Source of the DNA: Sphingopyxis fribergensis | Lineage (GTDB): Bacteria; Pseudomonadota; Alphaproteobacteria; Sphingomonadales; Sphingomonadaceae | DNA length: 64,000 nucleotides | Assembly: GCF_000803645.1 (NCBI RefSeq) | Contig: NZ_CP009122.1 | Coordinates: forward strand, 2,084,501 to 2,148,500 | Reading direction: 5' to 3' | Shown: positions 45,420 to 54,383 of the stretch, one piece after another | Layout of the letters: each line of letters opens with the position of its first letter | Position numbering within the stretch: the stretch's first letter is position 1 | Made by a program: the position numbers and the translations under genes | The notes under the pieces: model-generated | Databases searched by the model: none | Seen by the model: the letters and a program-made list of their open reading frames with translations, nothing else | What the model was told of the DNA's origin: nothing

Positions 45420-45740
45420 GTGGGGCTAAAACACAGAATCGCTGGTTGGTCGGCGGCGACGCTCGCACTTTTCCACGCCGCCACCGCCCACGCGCAGGAC
45501 ATCGCCGATCCCGCAGGCTCGGGCGTCTTGGTGTCCGCGTTACGTTGGCTCGAAGGCACCCTGCTCGGTACGATCGCGACCGTTGTCGCCGTGATCGCGG
45601 TCGCCACGGTTGGCTTCATGATGCTGACCGGGCGGATCAACTGGCGTTACGGCGCGACGGTCATTGTCGGCTGCTTCATTCTGTTCGGCGCCGCCAGCAT
45701 CGTTGCGGGCATCCAATCCACCGCTGCCTTGGACCGCTGA
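45420..45740 (+). CDS. virB2: TrbC/VirB2 family pilin
   Basis: This 106-residue protein starts at GTG 45420. It has a signal peptide (ending AHA, near 25) and then two membrane helices separated by the short GRINWRYGA loop, as in VirB2/TrbC pilins. It is the first gene of the forward VirB operon and ends three bases before virB3. Confidence 0.85.
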   Translation: MGLKHRIAGWSAATLALFHAATAHAQDIADPAGSGVLVSALRWLEGTLLGTIATVVAVIAVATVGFMMLTGRINWRYGATVIVGCFILFGAASIVAGIQSTAALDR

Positions 45741-45743
45741 GCG

Positions 45744-46028
45744 ATGATCGGGGTCGAGCGCGATGTGATGTTCGTCGCGTTGACGCGGCCGCAGATGTTC
45801 GCCGGGGTCACCTACAGCTATTTTGTCGCCAATGCGGTGCTCGCAACCGAATTGTTCCTGATCTTTCGCACCGTCTGGGCGCTCGTCCTCGCGCTCGTCG
45901 TCCATTTGGCCGGCGTGCTGCTGTGCCTGCGCGAGCCGCGCTTCTTCGATCTCTGGCTCGCCAAGGTCGGCCGTTGCCCGCGCGTGCGCAATTTTTCGAT
46001 CTGGCGATGCAACTCCTACCGGCCTTAG
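45744..46028 (+). CDS. virB3: VirB3 family protein
   Basis: This 94-residue inner-membrane protein starts with the family pattern VALTRPQMFAGVTYSYF. Helices near 25-60 (NAVLATELFLIFRTVWALVLALVVHL) and the tail LREPRFFDLW fit VirB3. The VirB4 start lies 22 bases before its stop, so they are coupled. Confidence 0.88.
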   Translation: MIGVERDVMFVALTRPQMFAGVTYSYFVANAVLATELFLIFRTVWALVLALVVHLAGVLLCLREPRFFDLWLAKVGRCPRVRNFSIWRCNSYRP

Positions 46029-48376
46029 CATCCTCGCCGAAAGTCGTTGCCAGGGAGGCGCCCGCGGGGCGCCACCTGCCCTACGGCCATCACGTCGACG
46101 ATCATACGATCGCGACCCGTGACGGCTTGCTGATGCAGGTCATTGCGCTGCGCGGAATGTTGTTCGAGACTGCCGACACCGACGAGATCAATTATCGCAA
46201 GCGGCTGCGCGACGCGATGCTGCAATCGATTGGCTCGTCGCGCTTTTCCATCTATCACCATATCATTCGCCGCCGCGTCGAAGCCGGGCTCGATGGGGAG
46301 TTTGGCGATCCCTTTTCGGCCAAGCTTGACGCGGCGTGGCAAGGGCGGCTCGACCGGCGCCAGCTGTTCGTCAATGATCTCTACCTCACGCTGATCCGCC
46401 GCCCGTTACAAGGCCGCGTCGGCGTGCTCGACAGTTTGCGCGAGAAGCTGGGCGGCGCGCGTTCGGCGACGGAGACCGAGACGCACGACCTACGCCAGCT
46501 CGACACCGCGCGCGAGGCGTTGGTGGCGGCGCTCGGCAGCTACGAACCTTCGCTGCTGACGGTCTATGACGGGCCGGTCGGGCCTTGCTCCGAGCCGCTC
46601 GAATTCCTCTCGACGCTCTACAATGGCGAAAGCCGCCCGGTGCTGCTGCCGACGCAGGACATCGGCGCCTATCTTCCCGACCGCCGGATCAGTTTCGGGC
46701 AAGAGGCGATCGAGCTCGGGCCGTCGGGCCATTCGGATCGCAGCTTTATCGGCCTTGTGTCGATCAAGGATTATCCGGGCCAGACCAGCCCGGGCATGTT
46801 CGACGAACTGTTGCGCTTGCCGTTCGAACTGACGATCTCGCAGTCGTTCGGCTTCGTCGAGCGCCAGTCGGCGCTCGAACGGATGAACCTGACGCTGCGC
46901 CGCATGCGCTCGGCCGAGGACGAAGCGCTCAGCCTGCGCGCTGAACTCGCGAGCGCCAAGGACGAGGTCGCCGCCGGACGATCGGGCTTTGGCGAGCATC
47001 ATATGACGATCGGCATTCGCGGCGCGTCGCCCGTCGAGGTCGACGCGGGGGTCGCCGAAGTCCAGGCGGCACTCGCCGATCTCGGGATTATCGCGGTGCG
47101 TGAAGAAATCGCGCTCGAACCCGCCTTCTGGGCGCAGTTCCCCGGAAACTTCAAATATATCGCGCGGCGCGGCCTCGTCTCGACGGGCAATTTCGCGGGG
47201 CTTGCCAGCGGGCATAATTTCGCGCTCGGCCAGCCGCATGGCAATCATTGGGGCGATGCCGTGACCCTGTTCGAGACCACCGCGGCCGGCCCCTATTTTT
47301 TCAACTTCCACCAAGGCGATCTCGGCAATTTCACGATCATCGGTCCGTCTGGGTCGGGCAAGACGGTGGCGCTCAATTTCCTGCTCGCGCAGGCGCGCAA
47401 GTTCGATCCGCGGATCGTCTTCTTCGACAAGGACCGCGGCGGCGAGTTGTTCATCCGCGCGATCGGCGGGCGTTATGATGTCTTGCGTCCCGGAACGCCC
47501 TCGGGGCTCAACCCGCTTCAGCTTGAGGATAGTGCCGCCAACCGCCAGTTTCTGATCGACTGGATCGCGCTGCTCGCGGGCGGCGCCAGCGTCGAGGAGC
47601 TGGCGCAAATCAAGGACGCGATCGACGCCAACTATGCCCAGCCGCCGCAGCACCGGCGCCTCCGCCATATTGTCGAGCTGTTCCGCGGCGGCCATCGCCC
47701 GCACGCCGACGACATGTGGTCGCGCCTGCGGCCCTGGTGGGGCGACGGCGAGCGGGCCTGGCTTTTCGACAATGAACTCGACGCGACCGATCTGACCGTT
47801 CGCTCGGTTGGCTTCGACATGACCCAGATCCTCGACGATCCTGCGGTGCGCACGCCGGCGATGATGTATCTCTTCCACCGGGTCGAAGAGCGGCTCGACG
47901 GCAGTCCGGCGATTATCGTCGTCGACGAGGGCTGGAAAGCTCTCGACGATGATGTGTTCGTGCGCCGGATCAAGGATTGGGAAAAGACGATCCGCAAGCG
48001 CAACGGCATCGTCGGCTTTGCGACGCAGAGTGCGCAGGATGCGCTGGAGAGCCGGATTGCGAGCGCGATCATCGAGCAGGCGGCGACGCAGATTTTCATG
48101 GCGAACCCGAAAGCGCGCGCCGAAGATTATGTGGGCGGCTTTGGGCTGACCGCCCATGAATATGAGCTTGTCCGGTCGCTGCCCGACATCGCGCATTGCT
48201 TCTTGATCAAGCATGGCAATGAGAGCGTCGTCGCGCGCCTCAACCTGTCGGGCGAGCACAAACTGCTAACGATCCTGTCGGGGCGCGAGCGCACCGTACG
48301 TATCCTCGACGAGCTGCGCGCCGAACATGGCGACGCGCCCGAGGCTTGGTACGATGCGCTGATGGAGCGCGCCTGA
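46007..48376 (+). CDS. virB4: VirB4/TrbE conjugal transfer ATPase
   Basis: The product has 789 residues from ATG 46007. The N-terminal CagE/TrbE/VirB4 domain is followed by the ATPase, with Walker A GPSGSGKTV near residue 446 and Walker B IIVVDEGW near residue 638. ATP-driven pilus biogenesis and substrate transfer are the known roles. A frame starting at 45446 overlaps virB2 and virB3 and is not the gene. Confidence 0.93.
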   Translation: MQLLPALASSPKVVAREAPAGRHLPYGHHVDDHTIATRDGLLMQVIALRGMLFETADTDEINYRKRLRDAMLQSIGSSRFSIYHHIIRRRVEAGLDGEFGDPFSAKLDAAWQGRLDRRQLFVNDLYLTLIRRPLQGRVGVLDSLREKLGGARSATETETHDLRQLDTAREALVAALGSYEPSLLTVYDGPVGPCSEPLEFLSTLYNGESRPVLLPTQDIGAYLPDRRISFGQEAIELGPSGHSDRSFIGLVSIKDYPGQTSPGMFDELLRLPFELTISQSFGFVERQSALERMNLTLRRMRSAEDEALSLRAELASAKDEVAAGRSGFGEHHMTIGIRGASPVEVDAGVAEVQAALADLGIIAVREEIALEPAFWAQFPGNFKYIARRGLVSTGNFAGLASGHNFALGQPHGNHWGDAVTLFETTAAGPYFFNFHQGDLGNFTIIGPSGSGKTVALNFLLAQARKFDPRIVFFDKDRGGELFIRAIGGRYDVLRPGTPSGLNPLQLEDSAANRQFLIDWIALLAGGASVEELAQIKDAIDANYAQPPQHRRLRHIVELFRGGHRPHADDMWSRLRPWWGDGERAWLFDNELDATDLTVRSVGFDMTQILDDPAVRTPAMMYLFHRVEERLDGSPAIIVVDEGWKALDDDVFVRRIKDWEKTIRKRNGIVGFATQSAQDALESRIASAIIEQAATQIFMANPKARAEDYVGGFGLTAHEYELVRSLPDIAHCFLIKHGNESVVARLNLSGEHKLLTILSGRERTVRILDELRAEHGDAPEAWYDALMERA

Positions 48377-48378
48377 CC

Positions 48379-49596
48379 ATGGCGGTCTGTGATTCCATCC
48401 CGACCCCCGAGAGCTTCGCGCCGAGCGCACTCCGCTTCCTCGACTGCCAGGCGCAGATCATCGGGGCGCAGGGCTATGGCGCGCTGGCGACGTCCGGATC
48501 GACCGCCTCGACCCTGCTGACCGGCATGATCACGCTGCTGATCGCGTTTCTGGGTTACCGGATGCTGCTCGGGCATACGCCGACGATCCGCGAGGGGGTG
48601 CTGACCTTCGTCAAGATCGGGCTGGTGCTCGTGCTCGCGACGAGCTGGCCCGCCTATCAGATCCTCGTCTATGACATCATCCTGCGCTCGCCCGCCGAAC
48701 TTGCCGCGACGATCGGCGGCGCCGCGAACCTGCCGGGCAGCGGCGGCGGACTGGTCCAGCGCATCGATGGCATAGATCAGGCGCTCGCGATCCTCGCGAT
48801 CGAAGGTGTCGGCCCGGCTCCGCTTGGCGCCAACGGGCAGCCCACCATGCCGACAGTTCCGCCCGCACCGTTCATCGGCTTCGACAATTTTGCGCTCGGC
48901 TTTGCCCGGGTGATCTTCCTTGTCTCCACCATTGCGTCCTTCGCAGTGGTACGGATCGTTGCCGGCCTGCTGCTGGCGCTGGCACCGCTGTTCGCTGCCT
49001 TCCTGTTGTTTGACGGAACGCGCGGGCTGTTCGCAGGCTGGCTGAAGGCGCTGCTCGGCTCCGCGCTCAGCAGTCTGGCTATCGCCATCACGCTCGGCGT
49101 CGCGCTGGCATTCCTCGAGCCGTGGCTCGCGACCCTGCTCGCCCGGCGCGGCGGCGGTCTCGATATCATCGGGGCACCGGCGCAACTGCTCGCTGCAACG
49201 ACGATCTTCGCGATCGCGCTGGCCGCAGTGATGGCCATCATCGGGCGCGTGGCACTGAGCCTGCGCATCCCGGCATGGATGCAGGCGGCATCCACCCGCG
49301 CGGCCGAAGGCAGTGTTTCGCGTGTTGAAACATCGCAGCAGCCTGTCGCATCACACGCACCGATCGAGAGCCGCTCGCGCGCCGCGGCAATCGCCGATGC
49401 GGTCGCGATCAACCAGCGCCGTGAAACCGCGGCTCCCGAATCTGGCGGCGGATCGCGCGCAGCACAAATCGCGCGCAGCGCCGGACGACAGGATAGCACC
49501 GAACGGTATAGCGCCGCGCCCGCGGCCGCGTCGTCCGGGCGCCGCACCCGCCACCGCATTTCGACACGCGCACTTGCCAGGGATCGGCGCTCATGA
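48379..49596 (+). CDS. virB6: VirB6/TrbL family inner-membrane channel protein
   Basis: This 405-residue protein has about six membrane helices between residues 35 and 300. The conserved stretches VRIVAGLLLALAPLFAAFLLFDGTRGLFAGWLKALLGS and LAAVMAIIGRVALSLRIP are of the TrbL/VirB6 type. The C-terminal 100 residues are polar and alanine/serine rich. It begins two bases after virB4, and its stop overlaps the virB8 start. Confidence 0.9.
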   Translation: MAVCDSIPTPESFAPSALRFLDCQAQIIGAQGYGALATSGSTASTLLTGMITLLIAFLGYRMLLGHTPTIREGVLTFVKIGLVLVLATSWPAYQILVYDIILRSPAELAATIGGAANLPGSGGGLVQRIDGIDQALAILAIEGVGPAPLGANGQPTMPTVPPAPFIGFDNFALGFARVIFLVSTIASFAVVRIVAGLLLALAPLFAAFLLFDGTRGLFAGWLKALLGSALSSLAIAITLGVALAFLEPWLATLLARRGGGLDIIGAPAQLLAATTIFAIALAAVMAIIGRVALSLRIPAWMQAASTRAAEGSVSRVETSQQPVASHAPIESRSRAAAIADAVAINQRRETAAPESGGGSRAAQIARSAGRQDSTERYSAAPAAASSGRRTRHRISTRALARDRRS

Positions 49597-50372
49597 ACAA
49601 ACCCAGCCGCGAGGCGCTCGATGCCTATTATGCCGAAGCCGGGAGCTGGGCGCACGACCGTGAGGATGCGCTGCGCTCTTCGCGCCGCACTGCCTGGTGG
49701 GTTGCCGGCGCGGCCTCGGTCATCGCGCTGTGCGAGGCGCTGGCGCTCCTGTTCCTGACCCCGCTCAAGACGGTCGAACCCTATACCTTGCTGGTCGATC
49801 GTCAGACCGGCTTCGTGCAGCCCTTGAAGCCGCTCGAGCCGCAGGCGATCTCGCGCGAGCGCGCGCTCACCCAATCATTCCTCGTCCAATATGTCATCGC
49901 CCGCGAAGGCTTCGACATCAATTCGGTGCAGAGCGACTATCAGAAGATCGCGCTGTGGTCAGAGGGCGCGGCGCGGGGCAGCTATCTGTCTGAGGTTCAG
50001 GTCTCCAATCCCAATAGCCCATTGGTGCGGCTACCGCGTTCGTCGCTGATCGAGGTTCAGGTCAAAAGTGTGACCCCGATGAGCGACGACAGCTCGATGA
50101 TCCGCTTCGACACCCAGCGGCGCGATGCTGGCGGGCAGGCAGCGCCTTCGCAGCCCTGGGTCGCGATTGTCCGCTATGGCTATAGCGGCGAGCCGATGTC
50201 GGCGGCGGACCGGATGATCAATCCGCTGGGGTTCAAGGTGACGAGCTATCGCAAGAGCGCTGAGGCACTCGCCGCGCCCGAACCCGCAACCGCGGTCGTG
50301 GAACCCGGTCCGGCTTCGCAGGGCAGCATTCCTGTTCGATCAGCGGGCCAACCGGTCGTTGCTCGCCCATGA
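49593..50372 (+). CDS. virB8: VirB8 family inner-membrane protein
   Basis: This 259-residue protein has one membrane helix near residues 35-57 (AWWVAGAASVIALCEALALLFL). A periplasmic NTF2-like domain follows, containing VEPYTLLVDRQTGFVQ and FLVQYVIAREGFD. VirB8 links the inner and outer membrane parts of the channel. It overlaps virB6 and virB9 by four bases each. Confidence 0.9.
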   Translation: MNKPSREALDAYYAEAGSWAHDREDALRSSRRTAWWVAGAASVIALCEALALLFLTPLKTVEPYTLLVDRQTGFVQPLKPLEPQAISRERALTQSFLVQYVIAREGFDINSVQSDYQKIALWSEGAARGSYLSEVQVSNPNSPLVRLPRSSLIEVQVKSVTPMSDDSSMIRFDTQRRDAGGQAAPSQPWVAIVRYGYSGEPMSAADRMINPLGFKVTSYRKSAEALAAPEPATAVVEPGPASQGSIPVRSAGQPVVARP

Positions 50373-51070
50373 TCGGCCGCCTCGCTCTTGTCGTCCTGTC
50401 GTTGATGCCGGTGTCCGGCGCCGGGTCGCAGGTGCGTCCGCAGCCCGGCATCGGCGACGCGCGCATGCAGACGGTCGACTATCGCCGCGACCAGGTCGTT
50501 GAGATCGAGGCTGCGCCCGGCTATCAAGTCATGATCGCGCTAGCGCCCGACGAGCAGATCCAGAATGTCGCGATTGGCGACAGCGGTGCTTGGCAGGTGG
50601 TCGCGAGCCAGAGCGGCAACATGCTGTTCGTGCGGCCGACCGCGGGCGGGATCAGCACCAATATGACGGTGATTACCAGCGCGCGCTTCTATGCGTTCGA
50701 TCTCGTCCCGGCCAATGGTGCCCCCCCCTACGAGATCCGCTTCCGCTATCCTCCGGAGCCTAGTGCCGATGCCGGAGCCATGGCGAGTGGCGCCACTGCG
50801 GCCGTGGGGATGTACCGCATGGGCGGCACCCGTGCTCTGTGGCCCGTTCGAATGCACGACGATGGCATCAAGACCTATATCGACTGGCCAGCGGACGTCG
50901 CCCTTCCGGCGGTGTTCGTCATCGACGACTATGGTCGCGAGCGGCTGGCCAACGGCAATATGCGTGGCGGCCTTTATGTCATCGACAGCGTGCATGAGGC
51001 GCTGCTGTTCCGCATCGACCGCAAGACGGCGCGCGCGAAGCGTTATCCGTCCAAGGCAGATGCTTCGTGA
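50369..51070 (+). CDS. virB9: TrbG/VirB9 outer-membrane channel component
   Basis: This 233-residue protein has a signal peptide (near 20), then the VirB9 N-domain (GDSGAWQVVASQSGNMLFVRP) and C-domain (WPVRMHDDGIKTYIDWPADVALPAVFVI). It forms the outer ring with VirB7 and VirB10. No virB7 lipoprotein gene is visible. It overlaps virB10 by four bases. Confidence 0.9.
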   Translation: MIGRLALVVLSLMPVSGAGSQVRPQPGIGDARMQTVDYRRDQVVEIEAAPGYQVMIALAPDEQIQNVAIGDSGAWQVVASQSGNMLFVRPTAGGISTNMTVITSARFYAFDLVPANGAPPYEIRFRYPPEPSADAGAMASGATAAVGMYRMGGTRALWPVRMHDDGIKTYIDWPADVALPAVFVIDDYGRERLANGNMRGGLYVIDSVHEALLFRIDRKTARAKRYPSKADAS

Positions 51071-52167
51071 GTACGCCTGATGCCACTCCCGCCGGTCCCG
51101 AACGAACTGCGGAGCGCGGCATAGTGCCTCAGGTTGCGCGTCCGCGGGCCGGACTTTCAGGCATGGCAATCGGGATCGGAGCGGTCATTGCCGCCGCGCT
51201 GCTCTTCTCGGTTCTTGAGGCGCGGCGCCGCGCCCTGTCGGCGCCCGCAGTGCGCCCAGCGCCATCCGAGCTGGTGGGAGCGTCGCAATCGCTGCCACCG
51301 CTCTATATCCCGCCTGTGCCGCGTGCCGCGACGGCGCTGCCATTTACTCCGCCGCCAAGTCCAGTTGCAGTCTCGCGCGAGCCCCAGCTGCTTCCTGCCC
51401 CGGCACCCACGCCCCCCTCCTATTCGCAGCCGCCGTCAATCTCCTATGCGCCCCCGCCGCCTCAAGAGATTCCAGCGCCGCGCACAAGTGGTGGTGCCAT
51501 CCTGATCGTCGACTCGCAGGCACGGCCAGTCGCCGATGGCGCGGCGCCGCAAGCATCGAGCGGACAATCCGCAGTGTCGCTTGGCACCGCCGCTCGCAGC
51601 CGCGCTGGGTCGATCGCCAATCGGGCGACGACGGTGCCGCAAGGCACGCTGATTCCCGCCGTTCTCGAAACCGCGATTAACTCGACGGGTGCGGGCTTCG
51701 CCCGCGCGCTCGTCCAGCGCGACGTCCACGGGTTCGACGGCACCCGCGTGCTCATACCGCGCGGCAGCCGCCTTATCGGTGAATATGCGTCCGACACCAG
51801 CCCCGGCCAGAAACGCGCGTTCGTGACCTGGACCCGGCTGATCCGACCCGACGGGGTCACCATCGCCCTCCAGTCGCCCGCGACCGACCCGGTTGGCGTT
51901 GGCGGGGTGCGCGCCAGGGTGAATAGCCACTTTTTCGAGCGCTTCGCGGGATCGATCCTGCAAACGGCGATGCTGATCGGCGGCAACCTTGCTGCGCGCT
52001 CGGTGGGTGACTCGGTGGTCATAGCGTTGCCGGGGTCCTTGCCCGGGGCCGGTACGACGACCCAGGCAACGCAGATTCCGCCGACGCTCAGCGTCCGGCA
52101 GGGAACGAGCATCAGCGTGTTCGTCGCGCGCGATCTCGACTTCACCGGGGTCGAGGCACCGCGATGA
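51067..52167 (+). CDS. virB10: VirB10/TrbI channel scaffold protein
   Basis: This 366-residue protein has one membrane helix near 35-53, a proline-rich stretch from 60 to 140, and the C-terminal TrbI domain. The domain motifs are GTLIPAVLETAINSTGAGFARALV, VLIPRGSRLIGEYAS and RFAGSILQTAMLI. It spans the envelope and gates the channel. It is coupled to virB9 and virB11 by overlaps of four bases. Confidence 0.92.
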   Translation: MSTPDATPAGPERTAERGIVPQVARPRAGLSGMAIGIGAVIAAALLFSVLEARRRALSAPAVRPAPSELVGASQSLPPLYIPPVPRAATALPFTPPPSPVAVSREPQLLPAPAPTPPSYSQPPSISYAPPPPQEIPAPRTSGGAILIVDSQARPVADGAAPQASSGQSAVSLGTAARSRAGSIANRATTVPQGTLIPAVLETAINSTGAGFARALVQRDVHGFDGTRVLIPRGSRLIGEYASDTSPGQKRAFVTWTRLIRPDGVTIALQSPATDPVGVGGVRARVNSHFFERFAGSILQTAMLIGGNLAARSVGDSVVIALPGSLPGAGTTTQATQIPPTLSVRQGTSISVFVARDLDFTGVEAPR

Positions 52168-53153
52168 CGGCAGCGGTCGCCGACCGGGTCTATCTTGGCA
52201 GCTATCTGGCGCCGCTATCGTTCGCACTCGACCGCGCCGACGTCACCGACATCTATATCAACCGACCCGGCGAACTCTGGATCGAGACGCTCGGTGGCGC
52301 GATTGAGCGCCACGATGTTCCGACCCTTGACGCGGCGCTGCTGGCCCGACTGGCGCGGCAGGTGGCAGCGCTTAGCCACCAAGGGATCAGCCGCGAGCAT
52401 CCTTTGCTGTCGGCGAGCCTGCCCGATGGGTCGCGCATTCAGGTCGTCGCGCCGCCCGCCACACGCGGCGATCTTGCGATCGCGATTCGCAAGCATGTGT
52501 CGGCCGAGCTCACACTTGACGATTATGTGGCCGCCGATGCGTTCCGCGCGGTTCGGAAGGCAGGAAAAGGACAAGCTGCGACTGTCGAGCGGGTGCGCGC
52601 ACTGGTGGATAGCGGGGATGTCGCCGCGGCGCTCCGCGCGGCGGTGCGCGGGCGCCTCAATGTGCTGATCTCGGGCGGAACCTCGTCGGGCAAGACGACT
52701 TTCCTTAACGCACTGATCCGTGAGATCCCGCCCGAAGAGCGGCTGGTCGTGATCGAGGACACACCCGAAATCCGGCTGGCGCACGCCAATGCCGTCGGCT
52801 TGATCGCCGCACGCAGCGCGCTCGGCGAGGCGTCGGTCACCGCCAACGACCTCGTATCGGCTTCGCTCCGCATGCGCCCCGATCGCATCATTCTCGGCGA
52901 ACTGCGCGGCGTAGAAGCCTTTGCGTTCCTGCGCGCGATTAACACCGGGCATCCGGGCTCAATGACGACCATTCACGCTGACAGCGTCGAGCGCGCGTTC
53001 GAACAGTTGGCGCTGCTGGTGCTCGAGGGTGGCTCAACCCTCCAGCGCGCCGATATCCTGTCCTATGTTCGGACGACGGTCGATGTCGTGCTCCAGCTCA
53101 GCCGCGACGCGAGCGGGCGCCATGTGTCGGGAATATCGGTCGGGGGCCAGTGA
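52164..53153 (+). CDS. virB11: VirB11 family secretion ATPase
   Basis: This 329-residue hexameric ATPase has Walker A SGGTSSGKTTF near residues 169-180 and the Asp box VIEDTPEIRL. Walker B is RIILGELRG, and the His box is HPGSMTTIHAD. It is the last intact VirB gene. A 36-base reading frame starts at its stop, after which the sequence turns AT-rich and unrelated, so the operon may have continued originally. Confidence 0.93.
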   Translation: MTAAVADRVYLGSYLAPLSFALDRADVTDIYINRPGELWIETLGGAIERHDVPTLDAALLARLARQVAALSHQGISREHPLLSASLPDGSRIQVVAPPATRGDLAIAIRKHVSAELTLDDYVAADAFRAVRKAGKGQAATVERVRALVDSGDVAAALRAAVRGRLNVLISGGTSSGKTTFLNALIREIPPEERLVVIEDTPEIRLAHANAVGLIAARSALGEASVTANDLVSASLRMRPDRIILGELRGVEAFAFLRAINTGHPGSMTTIHADSVERAFEQLALLVLEGGSTLQRADILSYVRTTVDVVLQLSRDASGRHVSGISVGGQ

Positions 53154-53188
53154 TGGCGTGGGCGAAGGAACGCCGACGGGGCGGCTAA
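53153..53188 (+). pseudogene. Possible vestige of a gene after virB11
   Basis: An ATG shares one base with the virB11 stop (TGATG). It opens an 11-codon frame MAWAKERRRGG with TAA at 53186. The tight coupling resembles the rest of the operon, but the sequence after it is unrelated. It may be the cut-off start of a further transfer gene; this is inference only. Confidence 0.3.
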
Positions 53189-53420
53189 GCTATTTTCCGA
53201 AAGCTGGATTCCAAATCATTCTGGAAACGATAACTGCCATTTTGGCCGCAATAGATGCGGGAATGCGACACGCAAGCATTTGCCGCCATTATGGATATGA
53301 TTTCCAGCACTTAACGTCCAGTTCAAGTTGACCCTCCATACGGTGAGGCATAGCCTCCAATTTAAGCAACGTCAGTTTGCAGGGTCTTGAATCTCATCTT
53401 GTTTCAAACGGGGAGTGACT
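53189..53420. other. Non-coding, lower-GC junction before the RHS locus
   Basis: No gene is supported in these 232 bases. GC content is lower than in the virB genes. This is where the transfer region ends and the RHS locus begins; the junction near 53190 marks an apparent recombination or deletion point. Confidence 0.4.
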
Positions 53421-53645
53421 ATGAATCGCGCCTGCTTGCTTCTTGTCATGTTGCCATCGCTTGGGATCGCGGCGCCTGCCGCTGCTGCAGAAACCGTCAC
53501 ATACACATATGATGCCAAGGGACGACTGACGAAGGTCGTTCGCACGGGCACGGTGAATAACAATGTCACCGTCGAATATGAGCATGACAAGGCCGACAAC
53601 CGTACTCGGCTTAAGACGATCAATTCACCCAATCCGCCGCCCTGA
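53421..53645 (+). CDS. Small secreted protein with one RHS-like repeat
   Basis: The product has 74 residues from ATG 53421, after GGGGAG. A signal peptide (ending PAAAA) is followed by VTYTYDAKGRLTKVV and VTVEYEHDKADNRTRL, the YD-repeat pattern of RHS proteins. It precedes the large RHS gene in the same direction and is probably part of the same locus. Its function is unknown. Confidence 0.7.
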   Translation: MNRACLLLVMLPSLGIAAPAAAAETVTYTYDAKGRLTKVVRTGTVNNNVTVEYEHDKADNRTRLKTINSPNPPP

Positions 53646-53701
53646 GCGCGCGACTGCCGCCAGTGAGCGGGTTCAGCTTGATTTTTCGAGGGGGTTATTA
53701 A

Positions 53702-53942
53702 ATGGCATTTCGTCATTCGAGTTCGCATGTCCGGACGAAGCGTCGAATGGCGTTGCTGTGTCTGACAACCATTCTTGCATCAGGAGTCGGCGCGACTGCT
53801 CAAGCGCAGGAAGCTGTCAGGCAGTCAATCGACGCGAATGGCGTCGACCTCTTCCATGGTACGATGAATGTCGATGGTCCGGCGTTGACGGTCGGAAGTG
53901 CCGAAAATCCCTCGATTATCTACTGTCTCCCGTCAGCACCTA
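53702..53942 (+). pseudogene. N-terminal fragment of an RHS-repeat protein, cut by IS3
   Basis: About 80 codons remain. They include a signal peptide (residues about 16-35, LLCLTTILASGVGATAQAQ) and the RHS start QSIDANGVDLFHGTMNVDGPAL. The fragment ends at the IS3 left end at 53943. The reading frame runs into the IS3 and stops at 53992. The C-terminal part resumes at 55416. Confidence 0.75.
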
Positions 53943-54008
53943 TGGCACAGATTAGAGGTTGTGATTTAAGGAGGATTTGGGCTTCGTCGTAGTGACGAAG
54001 GAACGAAG

Positions 54009-54383
54009 ATGAAGCCCAAATCCTCAAGGTCCAAATTGCCTGCCGAGCAGGTCGTAAAGGATATCCGCCGCAAGACTCGGCGGCACTTCTCTGCCGAGGA
54101 CAAGATCAGGATCGTCCTTGATGGCCTGCGCGGCGATGACTCCATTGCCGAGCTGTGCCGCCGCGAAGGGATTGCGCAGAGCCTGTATTACACCTGGTCC
54201 AAGGAGTTCATGGAAGCCGGCAAGCGCCGTCTGGCTGGTGACACTGCGCGTGCTGCGACCACGGACGAGGTGAAGGGTCTGCGCCGTGAAGCGCGCGATC
54301 TGAAGGAGTGCGTGGCCGATCTCACTTTGGAGAACCGGCTGCTCAAAAAAAGCATGATCGCGGATGGGGGAGACGAAGAATGA
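54009..54383 (+). CDS. IS3-family OrfA (helix-turn-helix)
   Basis: This 124-residue protein has the HTH_Tnp_1 region: RHFSAEDKIRIVLDGLRGDDSIAELCRREGIAQSLYYTWSKEFM. A leucine-zipper-like tail (LRREARDLKECVADLTLENRLLKKS) follows. It overlaps OrfB by four bases and carries an A7 run near its end where a -1 frameshift could make an OrfAB fusion. Confidence 0.92.
   Translation: MKPKSSRSKLPAEQVVKDIRRKTRRHFSAEDKIRIVLDGLRGDDSIAELCRREGIAQSLYYTWSKEFMEAGKRRLAGDTARAATTDEVKGLRREARDLKECVADLTLENRLLKKSMIADGGDEE
54345..54351 (+). promoter_or_regulatory. A7 slippery run, candidate -1 frameshift site
   Basis: Seven A bases lie near the end of orfA, just where the orfB frame is open upstream of its own ATG (from 54308). 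A -1 shift here would join orfA to orfB, as in many IS3 elements. Confidence 0.6.

Noticed and set aside
53029..53331. Forward frame across the end of virB11
   Set aside because: It is in a different frame from virB11 for its first half and has no family features; it runs into the AT-rich junction.
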